Assembly (NCBI RefSeq): GCF_014639795.1
Contig: NZ_BMGC01000033.1
Coordinates: 1,548 to 38,134, forward strand
DNA: 36,587 nt
Direction: 5' to 3'
Source: Gordonia jinhuaensis
GTDB taxonomy: Bacteria > Actinomycetota > Actinomycetes > Mycobacteriales > Mycobacteriaceae
This document shows, one piece after another, positions 15,395 to 23,348 of the stretch; position 1 is the first letter of the stretch, and every line of letters begins with the position of its first letter. Under the pieces are notes generated by a model that was given only the letters and a program-made list of their open reading frames with translations, was not told the DNA's origin and searched no databases. The translations under genes and the position numbers were made by a program.

Positions 15395-17764
15395 GTGAAC
15401 TCGCCGGCAAAGTCGTCTCAGCAGGATCCGTCACACAGCACTCCCTCGCCGGACGAGGTAGTGGCCGGGCTCAGTCTGGAGCAGAAGGCCTCGCTACTCT
15501 CAGGCGGGGACTTCTGGCATACGAAGGAGATCGACCCCGCCGACACCACCGGCGGGCTGGGGGTCGAATCGATCATGCTGACCGACGGCCCGAACGGCAT
15601 TCGCAAGCAGCCCAGCGGTGGCGACGCACTGGGCCTCGGGAAGAGCCTGCCCTCCACCTGCTTTCCGCCCGCGGTCGGTATCGGTGCGTCCTGGGATGTC
15701 GACCTGATCGAGCGGATCGGGTCGGCACTGGGGCATGAGGCGATCGCCGAGAACGTACGCGTGGTGCTCGGCCCGGGCATCAATATCAAGCGCTCGCTGC
15801 TGTGCGGCCGCAACTTCGAGTACTACTCGGAGGATCCGGTGATCGCCGGTCGCGCCGGAGCAGCCATGGTGCGCGGTCTGCAGAGCACCGGAGTCGGGTC
15901 GTGCGCGAAGCATTTCGCCGCCAACAACCAGGAGACCGATCGGCTGCGGGTGAGCGCCGACGTCGACGAGCGCCCGTTGCGTGAGATCTATCTGCGCGCC
16001 TTCGAGCACATCGTGACCACCGCCTCCCCCACCGCGCTGATGTGCTCCTACAACCGGATCAACGGCGTGTATTCGTCGGAGAATCACTGGCTGCTCACCG
16101 AGGTGCTGAGCGATGAATGGGGGTTTCGCGGTCTGGTGATGTCGGACTGGGGCGCGGTGAACGTGCGGGTGAAGGGCGTGACCGCCGGCCTCGACCTGGA
16201 GATGCCCGGCACCGACGGGCGCACCAACGAGCAGATCGTCGCCGCCGTGAACAACGGAACGCTCGACGAGAAGTACGTCGATGCCAGTGCTCGCCGTGTG
16301 GTCGAACTGGTCGCGGCCACGGCGGGTTCGCGCGACAACGCACCGGCCACCTCCACCTCCTCGGATCCCGACGAGGTGGTGAAGGGCTTCGACGTCCGCG
16401 CCCACCACGCGCTTGCCCGTGAGGCCGCCTCCCGCAGCATCGTCCTGCTCAAGAACACCCCCGCCGGACGCCAACTCGGCACAGGTCCCGGCCACCGCGG
16501 TGCCGACCGGAACATCCTGCCGTTGTCGACTCACCTGAGCGTGGCGGTCGTGGGGCGATTCGCACGTGACCCGCGGTATCAGGGCGCGGGCAGTTCGCAG
16601 GTGAACCCGACGCAGGTCGACAACGCCTTCGACGCGATGACCGTTGTCGCAGGAAACAAGGTCACCTTCCTCGAGGATGCCGATGCGGCACAGGCCGGCG
16701 ACCACGACGTCGCGGTGGTGTTCCTCGGTTTACCCCCGGAACTCGAGTCCGAGGGGTACGACCGCGACGGCTGGGAGATCCCCGACGACCAACTCGACCT
16801 GCTCGACCGCGTCCACGACGCCAATGACGCCATCGTGGTGGTGCTCTCGCACGGCGGAGTGGTCGATCTCGGGCGCGTGGAACCCCTCGCCACGGCAATC
16901 CTCGACGGCTCGCTACTCGGGCAGGCCGGCGGCACGGCGACCAGTGACGTCCTCTACGGCGGGACCAATCCCTCGGGACGACTGACCGAGACCATCCCGC
17001 TGCGCCTCGAGGACTCACCGGCGTTCCTCAACTTCCCCGGTGATCCGGGCCATACGCGTTACGGCGAAGGCATTTACGTGGGTTACCGCTGGTATGACGC
17101 CCGCGACCTGGCGGTGCGGTACCCGTTTGGACACGGCCTGTCGTATACGACGTTCGGCTACGGTTCGCCCTCGGCGAGCAAGGGGAAGGACAGCAAGGGG
17201 AAGGACACGATACGGGTCGAGGTCGAGGTGACCAACACCGGTGACCTGCGTGGTCGTGAGGTGGTGCAGGTATACGCCTCGATCGCCAAGTCGGAGGTCG
17301 CGCGTCCGGTGCGGTGGCTGGTCGGCTTCACGGTGGTCGACATCGAGGCCGGCGGTTCCACGACTGCGACGGTCGAGATCCCCACGACCGAGCTCGCCTA
17401 CTGGGACCGACGAACCGACAGCTGGGTGCTCGAGGGCGGCGATTACACCTTCGCGGCAGCATCGTCGAGTCGCGATCTGCGCGGTGAGGTCACGGTGCAC
17501 ATCGATGGCGATGACACTGCTGTGCCCATCACCAAGGAGTCGACCGTCGCCGAGCTGCTGGCCCGGCCCAAGGGACGCGACGCGCTGATGTCCGCGTTCA
17601 GCGACAAGGGCTCAGACAATGGGTCCAACCCGGTGGCCTCGCTGATGCAGAACGAGTCGGAGTTCAAGATGGTCGAGTCGGTCCCGCTCGGCCGGGTGGC
17701 GTCGATGGCGCAGCTCTCCGACGACGCGCTCAACACGATGATCTCCACGGCGAACGAGAGCTGA
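15395..17764 (+). CDS. GH3 family beta-glucosidase
   Basis: The 789-residue enzyme is a complete glycoside hydrolase family 3 protein, retaining enzymes that release glucose or other sugars from the non-reducing end of beta-glucosides. In order: N-terminal TIM barrel with LTDGPNGIRKQP, GPGINIKRSLLCGRNFEYYSEDP, CAKHFAANNQE and the nucleophile Asp251 in VMSDWGAV; the alpha/beta sandwich (SIVLLKNT ... VAVVGRFARDPRYQGAGSSQVNPTQ ... GWEIPDDQ); and the fibronectin-III-like domain (TNTGDLRGREVVQVY). About 80 further residues (TVAELLARPKGRDALMSAFSDKG ...) form a helical tail seen in some actinobacterial members. There is no signal peptide, so it acts inside the cell. A GH1 enzyme and an acyltransferase lie next door, suggesting glucoside metabolism. 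Confidence 0.93.
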   Translation: MNSPAKSSQQDPSHSTPSPDEVVAGLSLEQKASLLSGGDFWHTKEIDPADTTGGLGVESIMLTDGPNGIRKQPSGGDALGLGKSLPSTCFPPAVGIGASWDVDLIERIGSALGHEAIAENVRVVLGPGINIKRSLLCGRNFEYYSEDPVIAGRAGAAMVRGLQSTGVGSCAKHFAANNQETDRLRVSADVDERPLREIYLRAFEHIVTTASPTALMCSYNRINGVYSSENHWLLTEVLSDEWGFRGLVMSDWGAVNVRVKGVTAGLDLEMPGTDGRTNEQIVAAVNNGTLDEKYVDASARRVVELVAATAGSRDNAPATSTSSDPDEVVKGFDVRAHHALAREAASRSIVLLKNTPAGRQLGTGPGHRGADRNILPLSTHLSVAVVGRFARDPRYQGAGSSQVNPTQVDNAFDAMTVVAGNKVTFLEDADAAQAGDHDVAVVFLGLPPELESEGYDRDGWEIPDDQLDLLDRVHDANDAIVVVLSHGGVVDLGRVEPLATAILDGSLLGQAGGTATSDVLYGGTNPSGRLTETIPLRLEDSPAFLNFPGDPGHTRYGEGIYVGYRWYDARDLAVRYPFGHGLSYTTFGYGSPSASKGKDSKGKDTIRVEVEVTNTGDLRGREVVQVYASIAKSEVARPVRWLVGFTVVDIEAGGSTTATVEIPTTELAYWDRRTDSWVLEGGDYTFAAASSSRDLRGEVTVHIDGDDTAVPITKESTVAELLARPKGRDALMSAFSDKGSDNGSNPVASLMQNESEFKMVESVPLGRVASMAQLSDDALNTMISTANES

Positions 17765-17845
17765 ACCGAGCGAGACCGGACGCGGGGCGAGAGCCGAACC
17801 GAGCGAGACCGGACGCGGGGCGAGAGCTGAACCGCGCGAGACCGG
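17763..17845 (+). repeat. 33-bp tandem repeat, about 2.5 copies, at the GH3 3' end
   Basis: A 33-bp unit starting GAACCGAGCGAGACCGG is at 17763-17795 and 17796-17828, and a partial third copy (GAACCGCGCGAGACCGG) at 17829-17845. The first unit begins inside the stop codon of the GH3 gene, so the expansion arose from the gene end. The period equals 11 codons and keeps frame, but no gene spans it. The two GH3 and acyltransferase genes converge here; no strong terminator hairpin is visible. Confidence 0.85.
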
Positions 17846-17868
17846 CCGGAAGGAAATGGTTCGTCCGG

Positions 17869-19398
17869 TCAGACGAGTTCCGGCTTGAGTTCCTTGGGCA
17901 GCGGCTCGGCGTCGCGGTGCTTGTTGACCGTCGAGAGGATCGTGGACACCAGCAGCAGCAGCGCCGCGCCGATGAGCAGGTTGCCGACGACCATGTCGAA
18001 GCCGAAGCGGAAGATCACACCCGCGGCCAGACCGCCGGCCACGCCGATGAGGCACCTGCCGAGATTCTGCTCGCGCCAGCTCACCATGTTGCGCCCGGTG
18101 GTGATGAGGCTGATCGGGCTGCGACGCAGCGCCTCCACGATGTAGACGGTGATCGCGACCACGAGGATGTAGACGAGGATCGAGCTGCGCAGCGTCTCGG
18201 AGAAGGCGCGCTGTCCGTCGATCGGCTGCAGGATCTCGTTGCAGACCACCGCGTGGACCAGGTAGACGCCGAACGACCGGTCGGCCGCCTTCGCCATGAA
18301 CTTCGCGGCCAGTGAACCGTCCCTGCGACGCGACTGCCACACCGTGCCGAGGCAGTAGAGGATCACGATGATCGCGATGAAGGCGAAGACGTTGTGCAGC
18401 ATGAACACGTTGGTCGCGCGGAACATGTCCTCACCCACGTTCACCTTGTGCACGTAGTAGACGAGAGTGGCGACGATGACGACGAGGCCGCCCGCGATGA
18501 GCTGGCGCTTCCAACGGATCATGAACGGCTGGAATGCCTCATAGTGCATGGCCGCGATCGCGCCGGCGAGGACGAAGAACTGGTAGGGGATCAGGGTGCA
18601 CACGAGATGCATCCAGATGACGCCCTGTAGACCGTGGGTCAGGAAGTCGGCCGGTGGCCGGACCATGTAGTACATGACCGCGGCCTGACAGATGAAGCTC
18701 ACCGCGAGCAGATAGCGGTGATATCCCCATGTCTTCTTCAGGATGATCAGCGCGAGCGGGAAGATCAGGTAGATCTGCATGCTCACGAACAGGAAGTACA
18801 GGTGCCCCCACGCGGTGCCGGTGAGCAGGTCGTAGCCGAAGCTCTTCGCGGACAGTCGTAGATGGTCGAGGTTGTCGAAGTTGACGCGGATCTCCGCGAA
18901 TCCACCGTGGCGGTATTTCGCATAGAGCCAGTAGAAGGCGCTCCAGACCAGATAGGGCAGACCGATCAGCTTGAAGCGACGGCGCCAGAACTCGATCGGA
19001 CGCAGCTCACGCTTGCGGTACTGATAGGTCAGGACGAAGCCGGTGAGCGCGAAGAACGAGTACCGGGAGTACCGGCAGAGCAGTTCGATACCGCCGACGA
19101 GTGTGCTCGATATGGGTTCGACGCCCATGAGCACGTGGTCGAGGATGACTGCGGAGAAGGTGATCAGCCGGACGAAGTCGAGCTGGTAGAGATGGTTCTT
19201 CTTTTTCTTCTTGGGTGCCTCGCCGGTGGACACCTGTCCACCCGCCACGGGATCCGACGCTGTGTTTGATACTGCAGATGCGTTCGATACTGCAGATGCG
19301 TCCGGAACCGCAGTCCATCCGGGCGGTGCGGATGCGCCGGACTCGTCGGAATTCTTCTCCGGCTGACCGACGGCAGGGTCATGAGTGGGAGATACCAT
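17869..19398 (-). CDS. Acyltransferase-3 family membrane protein
   Basis: The 509-residue protein has an N-terminal cytoplasmic part of about 70 residues, low in complexity, with a duplicated Ser/Ala/Asp stretch (18-bp tandem repeat at 19268-19300) and a run of five lysines, then ten or so membrane helices starting at LYQLDFVRLITFSAVILDHVLMG. The segment DFVRLITFSAVILDH matches the first helix of acyltransferase-3 proteins (R and a catalytic-type His), and FALTGFVLTYQY and SFGVYLVHAVV are also family features. Members O-acylate sugars or lipids at the membrane, using acyl-CoA. The ATG at 19398 follows a GGGGGA ribosome site. It sits between two glucosidase genes; acylation of a glycolipid or cell-wall glycan is a reasonable but unproven role. 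Confidence 0.88.
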   Translation of the reverse strand: MVSPTHDPAVGQPEKNSDESGASAPPGWTAVPDASAVSNASAVSNTASDPVAGGQVSTGEAPKKKKKNHLYQLDFVRLITFSAVILDHVLMGVEPISSTLVGGIELLCRYSRYSFFALTGFVLTYQYRKRELRPIEFWRRRFKLIGLPYLVWSAFYWLYAKYRHGGFAEIRVNFDNLDHLRLSAKSFGYDLLTGTAWGHLYFLFVSMQIYLIFPLALIILKKTWGYHRYLLAVSFICQAAVMYYMVRPPADFLTHGLQGVIWMHLVCTLIPYQFFVLAGAIAAMHYEAFQPFMIRWKRQLIAGGLVVIVATLVYYVHKVNVGEDMFRATNVFMLHNVFAFIAIIVILYCLGTVWQSRRRDGSLAAKFMAKAADRSFGVYLVHAVVCNEILQPIDGQRAFSETLRSSILVYILVVAITVYIVEALRRSPISLITTGRNMVSWREQNLGRCLIGVAGGLAAGVIFRFGFDMVVGNLLIGAALLLLVSTILSTVNKHRDAEPLPKELKPELV

Positions 19399-19508
19399 GC
19401 GTCCCCCTTTCACGACCGCATCTGCGTCTCATACTCGGGCCATCACACTCGATGACCTCGAAAATCTCTGGCGAAGCCATCCCCCGGAGGCGACACCAAC
19501 ACGTCAAA

Positions 19509-19529
19509 ATGTCGCCAATCAGGCGACAT
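19509..19529 (-). terminator. Perfect 8-bp hairpin, terminator of the GH1 gene or operator
   Basis: ATGTCGCC (19509-19516) and GGCGACAT (19522-19529) pair around 5 nt. On the minus strand the stem is followed by TTTG, giving four T in a row, and it lies 95 nt past the GH1 stop, so it may end that transcript. A third half-site GGCGACA at 19489-19495 and the location about 110 bp before the acyltransferase start make a regulator site equally possible. Confidence 0.45.
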
Positions 19530-19623
19530 ACCCCGGACAACATACTGCAACCCGCCGGACTCGCGATACTTCAGACTCGCCTGTGACTTTGCTGCGAATT
19601 GGTATCGGTCGGCGACCGACCGG

Positions 19624-20988
19624 TCAGTGGACCGGTTGCGTGCAGCTGTCAGGCGCGTCCGCCAGCGAGCATGAATCCGCTGGTCGAGTGGGCGTATAGG
19701 CGCTTCCCACACCCCTGCTCGCGATGGTCTGCCGGTAGGCGTCGACCCCGTCGGTGGGGCGGCGGCGAAGACTTCTGTCGGTGACCACGTCGACGGTGTA
19801 GAGGCCGAGGCGCGGCCGGTAGCTGCCCCACTCATAGTTGTCGGTGAGCGACCAGTAGTTGAAGCCGATCACGTTCATACCGTCCGCGCGGGCGCGTTGG
19901 GTCCAGTAGATGAGGTCACGCAGCTGGTCGCCGCGACGGTATCCGTCGGACCGTGGCTTGCCGTTGTCGGTCGCCATCCCCGTCTCCACCACGTAGAGCG
20001 GGAGCTTGGGATAGCGCCACGCATAGTGCCGCAGGGCGTAGTAGAGGCCGTCCGCCGACGCCGAGGCGTTCCACGGATCACCGGCCGCCGCATGCCACGC
20101 GGACGTGTCGCTCACCGAGACCGAGTGGTAGTAGTCCACGCCGATGAAGTCGAGCTTGTCGGCCATCTTGTCGAGCAGCGGGATGTCGATGATCGTCTCC
20201 GCTGTCGGGATGTAGGCCACGTTGGAACTGACCATCGCCGAGCCGTCGAGGCGGTGGATGTGGTCGTAGATCCTGCGATGTACACCCACGAGTCGCTCGG
20301 CCATCACGCCCGCCGACATGGCGGGCAACATTCCGATCTGTATTTCCTGACTCAGGTAGGTCGTCGGCTCGTTGATCGTGATCCACAACGGCTTGTGGTG
20401 GATGTAGCGCTCCACGACACGTGTGGCGTTGGCCAGCCACCAGTCGGGCATGTGCGCATTGGCCCACCCGCCACGGTCGGCTGCCCAGCCGGGGTAAACC
20501 CAGTGGTCGATCGTGATCATCGGCCGCATCCCCGCCGCGACGATCGCACCGATCATGTCGTCGTAATACGCCAGCTCCCGCTGATCGAGCACTCCGGGCT
20601 TCGGTTCGATACGCGCCCACTCCACGCTGACCCGGTACACAGTGACGCCCATCTGACGTGCCAGCTCGATATCGGAGCGGTAGCGGTGACGGAAGTCGAC
20701 GGCGGTACTCACCGGGTCGTCGACCTTCCCCGAGTTCGACCGTCTCAACCAGTTGCTGTCGGGTGAGGAGCCCTCACACTGGAAACCCGCCGACGCCACG
20801 CCCCAGAAGAAGCCGTGTGGCACGGCACCGATCAGATGCCCGACGTCGGGGGACTGCGAAATGGCTTCGGCCAGACCAGAACCGATGACCGTCCGCACGC
20901 CGACGATGCCCCCGGCCGCGGCGCCGACCATCCCCCACAGCGCCGTGCGACGCGGGAAACCCCGATGTTCCACACCTCGATACCCCAT
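19624..20988 (-). CDS. GH1 family beta-glycosidase, probably exported by Tat
   Basis: This 454-residue protein is a glycoside hydrolase family 1 enzyme. The barrel shows GFFWGVASAGFQCEG at the front, YRVSVEWARIEP, the acid/base Glu207 in ITINEPTTY, the strand FIGVDYYHSVSVS, and the nucleophile Glu335 in LYVVETGMAT (usually TENG; here ETG). FNYWSLTDNYEW near the C-terminus binds the sugar. The N-terminus EHRGFPRRTALWGMVGAAAGGIVG has a twin-arginine pair at 13-14 and a hydrophobic stretch, so export through Tat is likely; cytosolic GH1 enzymes lack this. The chosen ATG 20988 has GAAGG about 8 nt upstream. The extended C-terminus ends with two Cys that could pair. The true sugar substrate cannot be read. 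Confidence 0.87.
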   Translation of the reverse strand: MGYRGVEHRGFPRRTALWGMVGAAAGGIVGVRTVIGSGLAEAISQSPDVGHLIGAVPHGFFWGVASAGFQCEGSSPDSNWLRRSNSGKVDDPVSTAVDFRHRYRSDIELARQMGVTVYRVSVEWARIEPKPGVLDQRELAYYDDMIGAIVAAGMRPMITIDHWVYPGWAADRGGWANAHMPDWWLANATRVVERYIHHKPLWITINEPTTYLSQEIQIGMLPAMSAGVMAERLVGVHRRIYDHIHRLDGSAMVSSNVAYIPTAETIIDIPLLDKMADKLDFIGVDYYHSVSVSDTSAWHAAAGDPWNASASADGLYYALRHYAWRYPKLPLYVVETGMATDNGKPRSDGYRRGDQLRDLIYWTQRARADGMNVIGFNYWSLTDNYEWGSYRPRLGLYTVDVVTDRSLRRRPTDGVDAYRQTIASRGVGSAYTPTRPADSCSLADAPDSCTQPVH

Positions 20989-21148
20989 CAGCACACCTTC
21001 GTACACATTTCCGAGTGATGCCGGACATTCCCCCGATCCGCGGAATCCACCCAGCATCGAGCTGAGAGCCCGACCCACGAGGGCGGGCCACGGATTCGGT
21101 CAGGGCACGGATTCGGTCGGGGCACCAGGTGGTAGGGCGCCCACACTA

Positions 21149-21160
21149 TTGAGTTGTCAA
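21149..21160. promoter_or_regulatory. TTGA-GTTG-TCAA palindrome between GH1 and HNH genes
   Basis: In the 273-bp gap a 12-bp inverted repeat TTGAGTTGTCAA sits within a phrase (CACACTATTGAG ... GTTC) that I recall near other actinobacterial DUF222/HNH and rRNA loci. On the minus strand it also reads TTGACA, a -35-like box, 160 bp before GH1, but no matching -10 follows. The remaining gap shows nothing recognisable. Confidence 0.3.
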
Positions 21161-21261
21161 GGTTCACGAGGCCCAGGAGTACCGAGCCTCAGCCCAGGTG
21201 GCGACAGATGCCACCATCGGGGATCGGGGTCGCCCGGCTGGGGGGTCGACAGCTCCCGCGG

Positions 21262-22506
21262 TCAGGCAGCGACGGTCATGGTGCGTCGGTAGTAGGACGG
21301 CAGCAGTCTGCGTGCGGGGTCGACGGTGGACGGCGGCCGTAGCCACGGGTGCCGGTCTCTGCCCATCACGATCTCCCATCCGTCGTGGTGCACGGCGGCG
21401 TGGCACGGAGGGCACAGAAGACAGCCCTCGTCGAGATCGGTGTTACCGCCGTCGCTCCAGTATTTGATGTGGTGCGCGTGCGACCAGCCGGCCGGAGCGC
21501 CGCACTTCACGCAGCCCCTGTCGCGTACCTCGATGGCCCGCTTCAAGGCCGGCGGAAAGGTACGTTCGGCACGTCCCATCGCCAACGGCACTTCACTGCC
21601 GTCCACCACGATGGCTTCGACCTTCGCATCGCAGGCGAGTACCGCCGCAGTGGTGGGAGGCACCACGCCCATCCAGGGAATCCGGGGCAGCTGGGGAGCG
21701 TCGGCGGGGACGATCACCGACACCTGCGCCTTCGCGATCGTGGTGCCGGTCATGGACGCCAACTGCACCAAGGCATCCACGCGCCGCTGACCTACCGCAC
21801 GGGCATCCGGTGATCCATCCGGTTCCGGACGGGGTTTCGCGAGCGCTTCGATGGCGGTGGCGATGACGGCGCCGCTGGTGGCGTCGATGTCCGCAGTGAT
21901 CGCAAGCCTCCCCTCATCGGTGCGTTTGATCGCCAGCTCATTCGATCCGCGATCGGTCGCCGGATCGACTCCCCCTTCCTGATCTTCGGCCAGCGTGTTC
22001 GCGATACCTCTCGCACTGTCGCAGACCTGCGCCGGAGTGGCTCTCGACCGGGCTTGGGCGAGCAGTCGCGCCTCACACTCAGTGCGCGTGCGGTCATCGA
22101 GCCCTCCGGACCGTCGCTCGATCAGCGTCATCGACTTCACGATGGCATCCGACATTTCCGCCCCCATCCGGCCTGCCGCGAGATCCTTTGTTGCAGAGGA
22201 CAGCTCAGGAAGCCGGGTCGACACCCGCACGATTCGCGAAGCCGCCGACGGCACGAGCCCTGCTACCACCATCAATTCGGTCATCCGCCGCCCGTGCCGA
22301 CGGGCCATGCCACGACGGTCGATCACCGTCGCGATCTCGACCAGTCGCGCGTCGGCAAGATTGCGGATAGACACCCACGCCTCAGCATCGGCGAATACCG
22401 CCGCATCCTCGTCAGCTGAGCTTGCAGCACCTGAATCAGGCTCTGAGACAACACTCTCTGTGGCAACGGTCTCTGCCATCAGTTCGGCCAGTGAGGACGG
22501 GGTCAT
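21262..22506 (-). CDS. DUF222 / HNH endonuclease protein of the 13E12 type
   Basis: The 414-residue protein has the DUF222 helical domain (about residues 40-290; RRMTELMVVAGLVPSAASRIVRVSTRLPELSSATKDLAAGRM is typical) followed by an HNH nuclease domain: RDRGCVKCGAPAGWSHAHHIKYWSDGGNTDLDEGCLLCPPCHAAVHHDGWEI. The HNH signature is H-H-I in SHAHHIKYW, N in GGNTDLD and H in CHAAVHH, and four Cys (CVKC, CPPC) would hold a structural zinc. Members in M. tuberculosis form the REP13E12 repeat family, several of which are DNA-damage induced. The ATG at 22506 is set by a promoter whose -10 ends 6 nt before it. The likely role is DNA cleavage linked to stress or mobile repeats; exact function is unknown. 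Confidence 0.93.
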   Translation of the reverse strand: MTPSSLAELMAETVATESVVSEPDSGAASSADEDAAVFADAEAWVSIRNLADARLVEIATVIDRRGMARRHGRRMTELMVVAGLVPSAASRIVRVSTRLPELSSATKDLAAGRMGAEMSDAIVKSMTLIERRSGGLDDRTRTECEARLLAQARSRATPAQVCDSARGIANTLAEDQEGGVDPATDRGSNELAIKRTDEGRLAITADIDATSGAVIATAIEALAKPRPEPDGSPDARAVGQRRVDALVQLASMTGTTIAKAQVSVIVPADAPQLPRIPWMGVVPPTTAAVLACDAKVEAIVVDGSEVPLAMGRAERTFPPALKRAIEVRDRGCVKCGAPAGWSHAHHIKYWSDGGNTDLDEGCLLCPPCHAAVHHDGWEIVMGRDRHPWLRPPSTVDPARRLLPSYYRRTMTVAA

Positions 22507-22512
22507 GCCTCA

Positions 22513-22540
22513 AGACTACTCGAACTGGTGTTCTATTCAA
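22513..22540 (-). promoter_or_regulatory. HNH gene promoter containing a LexA (SOS) box
   Basis: On the minus strand TTGAAT (22540-22535) and TAGTCT (22518-22513) are 16 bp apart, and the -10 ends 6 nt before the ATG (leaderless). Between them, 22520-22535 reads on the plus strand TCGAAC-TGGT-GTTCTA, one base from the mycobacterial SOS consensus TCGAAC-N4-GTTCGA. A bound LexA would lie between -35 and -10, so induction by DNA damage is expected. Confidence 0.8.
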
Positions 22541-22555
22541 GGGCCGACAAAGAAA

Positions 22556-22571
22556 TCATTCACGTGAATGA
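22556..22571. promoter_or_regulatory. 16-bp perfect palindrome TCATTCAC/GTGAATGA with an extra half-site
   Basis: TCATTCACGTGAATGA is a perfect inverted repeat, and GTGAATGA recurs at 22583-22590, 19 bp further on. It lies in the divergent gap between the HNH gene and the TMEM175-like gene, about 100 bp before the latter. Its shape fits a TetR- or GntR-type operator; no such regulator gene is adjacent. Confidence 0.5.
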
Positions 22572-22662
22572 CATGGTCGCCCGTGAATGAAACGGCCGCC
22601 TCTGCACTCTCCTGCACCGAACGCCCTCACCACATAGCCACGCCGATCGAACCCGCACGCTC

Positions 22663-22668
22663 TACGGT
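22663..22668 (+). promoter_or_regulatory. -10 hexamer TACGGT before the TMEM175-like gene
   Basis: TACGGT ends 7 nt before the ATG at 22676, with no ribosome site, so a leaderless transcript is likely. Confidence 0.5.
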
Positions 22669-22675
22669 GTTGTAC

Positions 22676-23300
22676 ATGGCCGATCCGGAGGAGCCACGCA
22701 GTACCGAGGGTTTTCGCCGTCTGCTCGCCTTCACCGATGCGGTGGTGGCGATCGCGCTCACACTTCTGGTGCTGCCGTTGACCGATGTGGCAACGGAGAC
22801 AACCCGATCGTCGCACGGCATCACGGTATGGAAATTCCTCGGCGACAACCAGAACGCCCTGATCAACTTCGCCATCAGCTTCATCGCCATCGCCGTCATG
22901 TGGCGCGATCACCATCGCGTCACCGAGCGCTACGCACTCTACGACCAGACCATCGTCCAACTGTCGATGGTGTGGATGGCGACGGTGGTGCTGATGCCGT
23001 TCGCCACGATCCTCAACGACAACCAGGCGCTGAAGTGGGGTAATTCCTTCTACGTCCTGATTGCTGATCTCGGTGGGTGCCCTCGTAGCGATACGTCACC
23101 ACGGCACCAGACATCCTGAGCTGTTGTCGGATGAGGCTCGGGGACAACGTAGTTCGCAATCCGGCTACGGAACTCTGCTGGTACTCGCGGTGGTCCTGGT
23201 GATCACGATCATCTGGCCGTCGGTGGGCGCCTGGCCGCTCCTGGGTCTGTTCCTGGTGGACCCGATCGAACGCACCCTCACCCGCTGGCGCGACAGGTGA
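22676..23300 (+). pseudogene. TMEM175-like (DUF1211) membrane protein with a +1 frameshift
   Basis: The protein is a member of the TMEM175 / DUF1211 family; bacterial members are potassium-selective channels with six helices per subunit. The defining motif is at the start, RLLAFTDAVVAIALTLLVLPL (family FSD), followed by NFAISFIAIAVMWRDHHRV (the usual W-x-x-H). The reading holds to GNSFYVLIAD near 23065 and then ends at 23119. The rest of the protein (LISVGALVAIRHHG ... WPLLGLFLVDPIERTLTRWRDR) resumes one base out of frame from about 23062 to 23300. Removing one T of the TT at 23061-23062 restores one continuous chain of about 207 residues. A sequence error or a recent mutation would both explain this. 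Confidence 0.78.
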
Positions 23301-23348
23301 GCCCCCGTTGGTCGCAGATCAGCGACAACACGGTCGGATCGCTGCCAC

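Noticed and set aside
21147-21160. Minus-strand TTGACA as the -35 of the GH1 gene
   Set aside because: No -10 hexamer occurs 16-19 bp downstream, and the site lies 160 bp from the start codon.
23311-23327. Small hairpin between the TMEM175-like gene and glsA as a terminator
   Set aside because: The stem is only five pairs (GTCGC/GCGAC) with no T-run; too weak to call.
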